From positions 3,100,001 to 3,164,000 of the forward strand of contig NZ_CP054141.1 in the NCBI RefSeq assembly GCF_013284035.1: a stretch of DNA of 64,000 nucleotides, given 5' to 3'. The translations under genes were made by a program, and so were the position numbers. A model generated the notes under the pieces. That model had not been told where the DNA came from. It worked only from the letters and a program-made list of their open reading frames with translations, and did no database searches. The stretch's first letter is position 1; every line of letters starts with the position of its first letter. Origin of the DNA: Flavobacterium sp. M31R6 (GTDB taxonomy: Bacteria > Bacteroidota > Bacteroidia > Flavobacteriales > Flavobacteriaceae). Below, piece after piece: positions 26,090 through 38,200 of the stretch.

Positions 26090-26284
26090 CTAATTCTTCT
26101 TTTTCCATTCTTCAAAAACGGTCAAATAATCCATATTTGTGAGAGGATAAAGACCAATAATGATTTTCCTTTTTAATACTTTTTCTAAGACAAAATTTTA
26201 AAAAAACTTGATTTCAGTGCATTCATTGACAACTTTATCAACAATATCAATAGGGATTATATTCAATTTAAAAATAAAGACCAA
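26090..26284 (-). pseudogene. Decayed gene fragment
   Basis: On the minus strand one frame of 65 codons contains a single internal TAA and otherwise protein-like codons. Before the stop: LNIIPIDIVDKVVNECTEIK; after it: LEKVLKRKIIIGLYPLTN, and it ends with LTVFEEWKKKN and TAG. No start codon fits. I do not recognise the family. The codon pattern and the recognisable terminal stop suggest the 3' end of an inactivated gene. It overlaps no known feature and lies just past the end of the giant surface-protein gene. Confidence 0.4.
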
Positions 26285-26298
26285 TTAGACCAAGTCCA

Positions 26299-29200
26299 TT
26301 AATTTTTAATATACAAATAACCTGTTTTATGGAAACTATCACCAGTTGAATTCGAATATTTTAAAAGATAGAAGTAGGTTCCGTCAGGCAAGTTAGAATC
26401 TTTACCAATAGTTCCTTTTCCTTCAGAAACTCCTTTAAAAACATTTGTAACATTATCATATCCTTTTGCTTCGAAAACTAAAGCGCCCCATCGGTTATAA
26501 ATTTCTACTGAATTATTAGGATAGCATTCAATTCCACTAATAATCAAAGCATCGTTACTACCTGGGCTATCATTTGGACTTAGAGCATTATACACTTTTA
26601 TCTCACATCCATTAATTTCAATAACAGTTGGATCATCACCAAAACCATCATCGTTGTCTGATAAATCACTAATTGAATTTCCTTCAGTATCTATAGCTGA
26701 AACAATTGATTGATTTGTCACACTTCCATTCAATAAATCTTGTAATACAAGTGTATAAGTACCTACAAAAGTAACTGAATCTGATTGCTCAGGTGCAAGA
26801 ACAATTGGTCCTCCCGTGATTATAACACCTGGTAATAGGTCCGAAATTGTAATGTTTGATAGTGTTACATTACCAGTATTTGTAACTGTATATTTATAGA
26901 TAATTGTTTCCCCTACTTGTGCTATTCCATCTCTATTACTATCATTAAATTCAGCTTTATTGATCAATGAAATACTTGGAGAATTGCTTAATAGTACGAT
27001 AGTACAAGAACTACAATTTGGATCAATTGGAGTACATGTTACGCAAGGTGTTGGATCTGTTGAAGAAGCACTTATTGGCGGGCCTACAGGGGCATTACCT
27101 GAAGCCAAAGCAAGATTGTCCACCTGACCCGTATCGATATCTGCTTGCGTAATATTATGAATCCCTGTAAAGGCTGTAGCGTTTGAAGCTCCAACAGCAA
27201 GAGTATCTATAGGACCTCCTAATACTGTTGCATTAATATCTGTAACAATAATATTAGAAAGCGCTACATTTCCAGTATTTGTAACAACAAAATTATAAAA
27301 AACCGTATCACCTACATTTGTTTTCCCATCTCCGTTACTGTCTACATAAGTTCCTTCTTTAGTTAAACTCATATTTGGAGAAGCTGTACTTGCAGTTACT
27401 ATTACATTTGTTGTTGCCGTATCACAAATTATTGGATTTGCTGCTTGACAAATAGTATAGGTTACTGGATATGTTCCCAAAGCTGTTCCTGGCGAGACAG
27501 TTATAGTTCCGTCAGAATTTAGTGTTAATCCTGATGCTAATGGCTGAGAAGTTAAAATAACATCTGCTGGCAAAAATGATAAACCATTTAAGGTATCATT
27601 AGCAAATACACTTGGTGTTGTGCCACCTGATGTTCCATTTACTGTTGTTGGCGCATCATTTACTGCATCAATTGTTGTTACGACAACTGTTACTGTTGCC
27701 GTATCACAATTGGCAGGGTTTAGTATTTCGCAAATCTGGTAATTTATAGTGTACATACCTGCTGGTGTACCTGGTCTTACGGTTACAGAACCATCATTGT
27801 TAACCAATAATTCTGCAGTTGGTGTAGAAGTGATTGTTACTTGTGAAGGTATTAATGCTAAACAATTTAAAATATCATTATCCAAGATATTTATACCCGC
27901 ATCTCCTCCATTTAATCCATTAATAGGACCTGCTGTATCATTAACAGCATCGACTATACCTAAAACAGAAACTATTTGCGTACAAGTTTGGGTGTTGCCC
28001 GCCGCATCGGTTGCTGTCCAGGTTACTGTCGTGGTTCCAATATTGAATGGCTCAACAGCATCATTGGTGATAACCAAATCGACTCCCGTTGAACAATTAT
28101 CGGCTGCGTTTGGAGTGCCCAAAGCCACACCAGAAGCAGTACATAATCCTGCATCGGCTACTACACTCACATTCGAAGGGCAAGTGATGGTTGGTTTTTC
28201 GGTGTCGGTTACCGTTACGGTTTGGGTACAGCTTTGGGTGTTGCCTGCCGCATCGGTCGCTGTCCAGGTTACTATTGTTGTTCCAATATTGAATATTGTT
28301 GGTGCATCATAGGTGATAACCAAATCGACTCCCGTTGAACAATTATCGGCTGCGGTTGGAGTGCCCAAAGCCACACCAGAAGCAGTACACAATCCTGCAT
28401 CGGCTACTACACTCACATTCGAAGGGCAAGTAATCGTTGGTTTTTCGGTATCGGTTACTGTTACGCTTTGCGTACAAGTTTGGGTGTTGCCCGCCGCATC
28501 AGTGGCTGTCCAGGTTACCGTTGTTGTTCCAATATTGAATGTTGGTGGCGCATCATTGCTGATTACCAAAGTAGCTCCTGTTGAACAATTATCGGTTGCC
28601 GTTGCAGTACTTAAAGCCACAGCGGAAGCAGTACATAATCCTGCATCGGCTGCTACACTCACATTCGAAGGGCAAGTAATCGTTGGTTTTTCGGTATCTC
28701 TTACCGTTACGCTTTGTTGGCAAGTAGCGGTATTTCCTGCTGCATCGGTTGCTGTCCAGGTTACTGTCGTGGTTCCAATATTGAATATTGTTGGTGCATC
28801 ATAGGTGATAACCAAATCGACTCCCGTTGAACAATTATCGGCTGTAGTTGGAGTGCCCAAATCCACACCAGAAGCAGTACACAATCCTGCATCGGCTACT
28901 ACACTCACATTCGAAGGGCAAGTGATGGTTGGTTTTTCGGTATCGGTTACTGTTACGGTTTGGGTACAGCTTTGGGTGTTGCCCGCCGCATCGGTGGCTG
29001 TCCAGGTAACTGTTGTTGTTCTAATATTGAATGTACCTGGCGCGTCATTGGTGATTACCAAAGCGGCTCCTGACGAACAATTATCTGTTGCCGTTGCTGT
29101 ACCTAAAGCCACACCTGTTGCCGTACATAATCCTGCATCGGCTAGTACACTCACATTCGAAGGGCAAGTAATCGTTGGTTTTTCGGTATCGGTTACTGTT

Positions 29201-32200
29201 ACGCTTTGTTGGCAAGTAGCGGTATTTCCTGCTGCATCGGTTGCTGTCCAAGTCACTATTGTTGTTCCAATACTGAATATTGTTGGTGCATCATTGGTGA
29301 TAACCAAATCGACTCCTGTTGAACAATTATCGGTTACGGTTGGAGTGCCTAAAGCCACACCAGTTGCAGTACATACTCCTGCATCGGCTACTACACTCAC
29401 ATTCGAAGGGCAAGTGATGGTTGGTTTTTCGGTGTCGGTTACCGTTACGGTTTGGGTACAGCTTTGGGTGTTGCCCGCCGCATCGGTGGCTGTCCAGGTA
29501 ACTGTTGTTGTTCCAATATTGAATGTACCTGGCGCGTCATTGGTGATTACCAAAGCGGCTCCTGACGAACAATTATCTGTTGCCGTTGCTGTACCTAAAG
29601 CCACACCTGTTGCCGTACATAATCCTGCATCGGCTAGTACACTCACATTCGAAGGGCAAGTGATCGTTGGTTTTTCAGTATCGCTTACTGTTACGCTTTG
29701 TTGGCAAGTAGTGGTATTTCCTGCTGCATCGGTTGCGGTCCAAGTCACTGTCGTGGTTCCAATATTGAATGTTGGTGGCGCATCATTGGTGATTACCAAA
29801 GCGGCTCCTGTTGAACAATTATCGGTTACGGTTGGAGTGCCTAAAGCCACACCAGTTGCAGTACATACTCCTGCATCGGCGACTACGCTTACATCGGTAG
29901 GACAAGTGATCACTGGTTTTTCGGTATCGGTTACTGTTACGGTTTGTTGGCAAGTAGCGGTATTTCCTGCTGCATCGGTTGCTGTCCAAGTCACTATTGT
30001 TGTTCCAATACTGAATATTGTTGGTGCATCATTGGTGATAACCAAATTGGCTCCTGTTGAACAATTATCGGTTGCTGTTGCAGTACCTAAAGCCACAGCG
30101 GAAGCGGTACACAATACAGCATCGGCGACTACATTGACATTAATCGGACAAGTGATGGTTGGTTTTTCGGTATCGGTTACCGTTACGCTTTGCGTACAGC
30201 TTTGGGTGTTGCCTGCCGCATCAGTGGCTGTCCAGGTTACCGTTGTTGTTCCAATATTGAATGTTGGTAGCGCATCATTGCTGATGACCAAAGCTACTCC
30301 TGACGAACAATTGTCGGTTGCCGTTGGAGTGCCTAAAGCTACGCCACTTGCCGTACATAATCCCGCATCGGCTACCGCATTTACATCGGCAGGACAAGTG
30401 ATCGTTGGTTTTTCGGTGTCGCTTACCGTTACGATTTGCGTACACGTTTGGGTGTTGCCCGCCGCATCGGTGGCGGTCCAGGTTACCGTGGTGGTTCCAA
30501 TTAAGAATGTTGCTGGAGCATCATTGGTGATGACCAAAGCGGATCCTGCCGAACAATTGTCGCTTGCCGTTGGAGTGCCTAAAGCTACGCCACTTGCCGT
30601 ACATAATCCCGCATCGGCTGCAACGCTGACATCGGCAGGACAAGTGATTGTTGGTTTTTCGGTGTCGCTTACCGTTACGATTTGGGTACAGTTTTGGGTG
30701 TTGCCCGCCGCATCGGTGGCGGTCCAGGTTACCGTGGTGGTCCCTGACGGGAATGTTGCTGGCGCGTCATTGGTGATGACCAAAGCGGCTCCTGACGAAC
30801 AATTATCGCTTGCCGTTGGAATGCCTAAAGCCACGCCACTTGCCGTACATAATCCCGCATCGGCTGCAACGCTGACATTGGCAGGACAAGTGATTGTTGG
30901 TTTTTCGGTGTCGCTTACCGTTACGATTTGGGTACAGCTTTGGGTGTTGCCCGCTGCATCGGTGGCGGTCCAGGTTACCGTGGTGGTTCCAATTAAGAAT
31001 GTTGCTGGCGCGTCATTGGTGATTACCAAAGCGGCTCCTGACGAACAATTATCGCTTGCCGTTGGAATGCCTAAAGCTACGCCACTTGCCGTACATACTC
31101 CCGTATCGGCTGCAACGCTGACATTGGCAGGACAAGTGATTGTTGGTTTTTCGGTGTCGCTTACCGTTACGATTTGCGTACACGTTTGGGTGTTGCCCGC
31201 CGCATCGGTGGCGGTCCAGGTTACCGTGGTGGTTCCTGACGGGAATGTTGCTGGAGCATCATTGGTGATGACCAAAGCGGATCCTGTCGAACAATTGTCG
31301 GTTGCCGTTGGAGTGCCTAAAGCTACGCCACTTGCCGTACATAATCCGGCATCGGCGACTACGCTTACATTAGCTGGGCAAGTGATTGCTGGTTTTTCGG
31401 TGTCGCTTACCGTTACAGTTTGGGTACAAGTTTGGGTGTTGCCCGCCGCATCGGTGGCGGTCCAGGTAACCGTGGTGGTTCCTGACGGGAATGTTGTTGG
31501 CGCATCATTGGTGATGACCAAAGCGGCTCCTGACGAACAATTATCGCTTGCCGTTGGAATGCCTAAAGCCACGCCACTTGCCGTACATAATCCCGCATCG
31601 GCTGCAACGCTGACATTGGCAGGACAAGTGATTGTTGGTTTTTCGGTGTCGCTTACCGTTACGATTTGCGTACAGCTTTGGGTGTTGCTCGCCGCATCGG
31701 TGGCGGTCCAGGTTACCGTGGTGGTTCCAATTAAGAATGTTGCTGGAGCATCATTGGTGATGACCAAAGCGGCTCCTGCCGAACAATTGTCGCTTGCCGT
31801 TGGAGTGCCTAAAGCTACGCCACTTGCCGTACATAATCCCGCATCGGCTGCAACGCTGACATCGGCAGGACAAGTGATTGTTGGTTTTTCGGTGTCGCTT
31901 ACCGTTACGATTTGGGTACAGTTTTGGGTGTTGCCCGCCGCATCGGTGGCGGTCCAGGTTACCGTGGTGGTCCCTGACGGGAATGTTGCTGGAGCATCAT
32001 TGGTGATGACCAAAGCGGATCCTGACGAACAATTATCGCTTGCCGTTGGAATGCCTAAAGCTACGCCACTTGCCGTACATAATCCCGCATCGGCTACCGC
32101 ATTTACATCGGCTGGGCAAGTGATCGTTGGTTTTTCGGTGTCGCTTACCGTTACGATTTGCGTACAGTTTTGGGTGTTGCCCGCCGCATCGGTGGCGGTC

Positions 32201-35200
32201 CAGGTTACCGTGGTGGTTCCACTTAAGAATGTTGCTGGAGCATCATTGGTGATGACCAAAGCGGATCCTGTCGAACAATTATCGCTTGCCGTTGGAATGC
32301 CTAAAGCTACGCCACTTGCCGTACATAATCCCGCATCGGCTACCGCATTTACATCGGCAGGACAAGTGATCGTTGGTTTTTCGGTGTCGCTTACCGTTAC
32401 GATTTGCGTACACGTTTGGGTGTTGCCCGCCGCATCGGTGGCGGTCCAGGTTACCGTGGTGGTTCCAATTAAGAATGTTGCTGGCGCGTCATTGGTGATT
32501 ACCAAAGCGACTCCTGACGAACAATTATCGGTTGCCGTTGGAGTGCCTAAAGCTACGCCACTTGCCGTACATAATCCCGCATCGGCTACCGCATTTACAT
32601 CGGCAGGACAAGTGATCGTTGGTTTTTCGGTGTCGCTTACCGTTACGATTTGCGTACACGTTTGGGTGTTGCCCGCCGCATCGGTGGCGGTCCAGGTAAC
32701 TGTTGTTGTTCCAATATTGAATGGTTCAACAGCATCATTGGTGATAACCAAATCGGCTCCTGTTGAACAATTATCGGTTACGGTTGGAGTGCCCAAAGCC
32801 ACACCATTTGCAGTACACAATCCAGCATCGGCGACTACATTGACATTAATTGGACAAGTGATGGTTGGTTTTTCGGTATCGCTTACCGTTACGCTTTGTT
32901 GGCAAGTAGCGGTATTTCCTGCTGCATCGGTTGCGGTCCAAGTCACTGTCGTGGTTCCAATATTGAATATTGTTGGTGCATCATTGGTGATAACCAAATC
33001 GACTCCCGTTGAACAATTATCGGTTGCGGTTGCAGTACTTAAAGCCACACCAGAAGCAGTACATAATCCTGCATCGGCTACTACACTCACATTCGAAGGG
33101 CAAGTAATCGTTGGTTTTTCGGTATCGGTTACCGTTACGCTTTGCGTACAGCTTTGGGTGTTGCCTGCCGCATCAGTGGCTGTCCAGGTTACCGTTGTTG
33201 TTCCAATATTGAATGGTTCAACAGCATCATTGGTGATTACCAAAGCTACTCCTGACGAACAATTATCGGTTGCTGTTGCTGTTCCTAAAGTCACACTAGT
33301 TGCCGTACATAATCCGGCATCGGCTGCAACGCTGACATTGGCTGGGCAAGTGATGGTTGGTTTTTCAGCATCAGTTACCGTTACGGTTTGGGTACAGGTA
33401 GCTGTGTTGCCCGCCGCATCGGTTGCGGTCCAGGTAACTATGGAGGTTCCAATATTAAATGGTTCAACAGCATCATTGGTGATTACCAAAGCTACTCCTG
33501 ACGAACAATTATCGGTTGCTGTTGCTGTTCCTAAAGTCACACTAGTTGCCGTACATAATCCGGCATCGGCTGCAACGCTGACATTGGCTGGGCAAGTGAT
33601 GGTTGGTTTTTCGGTGTCGGTTACCGTTACGGTTTGGGTACAGGTAGCTTTATTACCCGCTGTATCGGTTGCGGTCCAGGTTATTGTGGTTGCTCCTAAT
33701 GGGAATGTGATTGGAGCATCATTGGTGATAACCAAATCGACTCCCGTTGAACAATTATCGGCTGCGGTTGGAGTGCCCAAAGCCACACCAGTTGCAGCAC
33801 ATAATCCTGCATCGGCTACTACACTCACATTCGAAGGGCAAGTAATCGTTGGTTTTTCGGTATCGCTTACCGTTACGGTTTGTTGGCAAGTAGTGGTATT
33901 TCCTGCTGCATCGGTTGCGGTCCAAGTCACTATTGTTGTTCCAATATTGAATGGCTCAACAGCATCATTGGTGATTACCAAAGCGGCTCCTGTCGAACAA
34001 TTGTCGGTTGCTGTTGGAGTACCTAAAGCCACACCAGTTGCAGTACACAATCCTGCATCGGCTACTACACTCACATTCGAAGGGCAAGTAATCGTTGGTT
34101 TTTCGGTATCGGTTACTGTTACGCTTTGCGTACAAGTTTGGGTGTTGCCCGCTGCATCGGTTGCGGTCCAGGTTACTGTCGTGGTTCCAATATTGAATGG
34201 CTCAACAGCATCATTGGTGATAACCAAATCGACTCCCGTTGAACAATTATCGGTTACGGTTGGAGTGCCCAAAGCCACGCCTGTTGCCGTACATAATCCT
34301 GCATCGGCTGCAACGCTGACATTAGCAGGGCAAGTGATCGTTGGTTTTTCGGTATCGCTTACCGTTACGCTTTGCGTACAGTTTTGGGTGTTGCCTGCCG
34401 CATCAGTGGCTGTCCAGGTTACCGTTGTTGTTCCAATATTGAATGTTGGTGGCGCATCGTTGGTGATTACCAAAGCAGCTCCTGTTGAACAATTATCGGT
34501 TGCTGTTGCAGTACCTAAAGCCACAGCGGAAGCGGTACACAATCCAGCATCGGCGACTACATTGACATTAATCGGACAAGTGATGGTTGGTTTTTCGGTA
34601 TCGGTTACCGTTACGCTTTGCGTACAGCTTTGGGTGTTGCCTGCCGCATCAGTGGCTGTCCAGGTTACCGTTGTTGTTCCAATATTGAATATTGGTGGCG
34701 CATCATTGCTGATTACCAAAGTAGCTCCTGTTGAACAATTATCGGTTGCGGTTGCAGTACTTAAAGCCACAGCGGAAGCAGTACACAATCCAGCATCGGC
34801 GACTACATTGACATTAATCGGACAAGTGATGGTTGGTTTTTCGGTATCGGTTACCGTTACGATTTGGGTACAGCTTTGGGTGTTGCCCGCCGCATCGGTT
34901 GCAGTCCAGGTTACCGTTGTTGTTCCAATATTAAATGTTGGTGGCGCATCATTGCTGATTACCAAAGCAGCTCCTGTTGAACAATTATCGGCTGCCGTTG
35001 CAGTACCTAAAGCCACACCTGTTGCCGTACATACTCCGGCATCGGCTGCAACGCTTACATTAGCTGGGCAAGTGATCGTTGGTTTTTCGGTATCGGTTAC
35101 TGTTACGCTTTGTTGGCAAGTAGCGGTATTTCCTGCTGCATCGGTTGCTGTCCAAGTCACTGTCGTGGTTCCAATATTGAATGTGGTTGGAGCATCATTG

Positions 35201-38200
35201 GTGATAACCAAATTGGCTCCTGTTGAACAATTATCGGCTGCGGTTGGAGTGCCCAAAGCCACACCAGAAGCATTACACAATCCAGCATCGGCGACTACGC
35301 TTACATCGGTAGGACAAGTGATCACTGGTTTTTCGGTATCGGTTACCGTTACGATTTGTTGGCAAGTAGCGGTATTTCCTGCTACATCGGTTGCGGTCCA
35401 GGTTATTGTGGTTGCTCCTAATGGGAATGTGATTGGAGCATCATTGGTGATAACCAAATCGACTCCCGTTGAACAATTATCGGTTACGGTTGGAGTGCCC
35501 AAAGCCACACCAGAAGCAGTACATAATCCTGCATCGGCTGTTACGCTTACATCGGTAGGACAAGTGATCACTGGTTTTTCGGTATCACTTACCGTTACGG
35601 TTTGCGTACAAGTTTGGGTGTTGCCCGCCGCATCGATTGCTGTCCAGGTTACTGTAGAGGTTCCAATATTGAATGGCTCAACAGCATCATTGGTGATAAC
35701 CAAATTGGCTCCTGTTGAACAATTATCGGTTACGATTGGAGTGCCCAAAGCCACACCAGAAGCAGTACATAATCCTGCATCGGCTGCTACACTCACATTC
35801 GAAGGGCAAGTGACGGTTGGTTTTTCAGTATCGGTTACTGTTACGGTTTGCGTACAAGTTTGGGTGTTGCCCACCGCATCGGTTGCTGTCCAGGTTACCG
35901 TTGTTGTTCCAATATTGAATGTTGGTGGCGCATCATTGCTGATTACCAAAGCGGCTCCTGTTGAACAATTATCGGTTGCCGTTGCAGTACCTAAAGCCAC
36001 AGCGGAAGCGGTACACAATCCAGCATCGGCGACTACGCTTACATCGGTAGGACAAGTGATCACTGGTTTTTCGGTATCGGTTACCGTTACGATTTGGGTA
36101 CAGCTAGCTTGATTATTATTAACATCCGTTACCGTCCAGGTAACGGTTGTTGTTCCAATTGGAAAATTGGCAGGAGCATCATTTGTTAATGTATCCACAC
36201 CACAATTGTCGGTTGTGAGTGCATTTCCAAGCGAAACATTCGAAGCTGTACAAAAACCTGCATCAGCCGAAACAGTAACAACTGCAGGACAGCTAATGAT
36301 TGGAACTATGGTGTCGACTACCATTGTTATTTCGTTACTCGTCGCTGGTTTTGGGATCGCACAAGGCTTAATAGAGGTCGCATCACACACTACTTTATCA
36401 CCCACAGAAACGGAATAGGTAAAAACATTACTGATTGAATTAGCAATAATAGCACCATTTACTTTCCATTCGTATAAGGTAAATGGCCCACCATTTATAG
36501 TGGTTGCCGTAAAAGTTTTAGTTGAAGGCGAAGAGCAAACAATGTCAGAATCTGTTGAAATGGAAACAGATGCAGTAACAACTTCATTAACCACAAAAAT
36601 ATCGGACTGGCCGGTGGTAGGCACTGTACTGCATCCGCCACTTTCGATATTGGTAATTGTAATTGTTGTATTACCAGAAATATTTAATGGTACTGTGTTG
36701 AAAGTCCCACTAACCCCACTAAATGCAACACTTTTGGTTTCAGTACCTGAATTTGCACCAGACAATACATAAGTCACATTATAATTTCCATCGGCAAGTG
36801 TTGTTGAAGAAATAGTTATTTGAGATAGTAAACCTGCGCAGGCATCGGAAGCGTCAGTTGAGAAGTTTAAAAGATCGGGTGCTAGATTGACAGTTACAGT
36901 CCATACTTGGGATGAACTTGTAAATGTAGTATTGCAACTTCCATCCTTTGCCTGACGACGATAGTATGTAGTTTGTGCCAATGTTTGCGTTGGCAAATAA
37001 GTAGCCCCATTAACCGACCCCGATCGGCCTGGTGGAGGTGGCGAATTTGGATCATAATTGCTATCAGAAATTGTTGTTACATCAGTTAAAAAACTACTAT
37101 CAGTACTATACTGCCATTGATAAATAATAGAATTGTCGCCACCGCTGGCGTCGGTTGTACTTCCAATTGTAAGGGTTGGTATATTCCCCGAACAAATCGT
37201 TTCACCCGTATTTGCAATTGCTCCTGCTGTAAATGGAGGATGAAATGTTATGGTGATGGTGTTCGAAGTCGCGGTTGTAGCGGTTAAACAGGCTCCTCCA
37301 CTTACCGTGATGTCGCAGGTAACTACATTGCCATCAGCCAATGTTGTACTTGCGTAGGTGTCCGACGCACTGCTTTGAACACTAACACCACCTACTTTAA
37401 AATCGTAGTTTATTGTTCCTCCGCCTGTATTACCCGCTGTAGCAGTGAAAGTAACACTCGATCCTGCACAAATTGCTCCCGAAGGATTGGCTGCTATTGA
37501 AACTGTTGGTGTCAAGTTCGGGTTGACGGTAATTGTCATTGTAGCAGTTGTGGCGCACTGGCCAGCTGTTGGTGTAAATGTATAAGTCGTCGTAGCTGTA
37601 TTGTTCAAAGCAGGCGACCATGTTCCCGTTATGCCGTTATTTGATGTGGTTGGCAGGGCCGACAAAGTTGCTCCAGAACAAATAGGTGCAACCTGAGTGA
37701 ATGTTGGTGTTAAGTTAGAATTAACAGTAATTGTACCTCCTATTGTTGCGGCAGTGCAAGGTGCGGTATGACCACTTGTTGTGATGGTGTAAGTCCCGTT
37801 GGCAGTTGGTGTTCCAGCTATGGTCACTGTTTTATTGGTGGTATCAACCGCTGAAGTAAGTCCGGCAGGTAAATTACTGACAGTTGCATTGGTTGCGCTT
37901 CCTCCGAAAGAATAAACGGTTGAAGTAATCGCTGTTCCTGTACAAGCTGTTTGGTTCTGTGTACCACTTGTTAAAACAATTGTGGATGCTGGGTTTACCG
38001 TCATTGTACCTCCTATTGTTGCGGCGGTGCAAGGTGCGACATGACCACTTGTTGTGATGGTGTAAGTCCCGTTGGTAGTTGGCGTTCCAGCTATAGTCAC
38101 TGTTTTATTGATGGTATCAACCGCTGAAGTAAGTCCCGCAGGTAAATTACTGACAGCTGCATTGGTTGCACTTCCTCCAAAAGTATAAACGGTTGAAGTA

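Noticed and set aside
26189-26302. A plus-strand frame of 37 codons (DKILKKLDFSAFIDNF...)
   Set aside because: It overlaps the better minus-strand remnant and the end of the giant gene and is most likely its shadow.
28805-36112. A 2435-codon open frame on the plus strand, with further pieces at 27749-28804
   Set aside because: It is the antisense shadow of the HYR array. The unit length is a multiple of three, so one stop-free antisense frame in a unit is repeated over the whole array. The translated product (GQVIVGFSVS, PAASVAVQVTVVVP) has no start context, signal or known domain.
27965-36335. CRISPR-like periodic repeat
   Set aside because: The 246-base period is coding and in frame, without short repeats separated by unique spacers and without cas genes.
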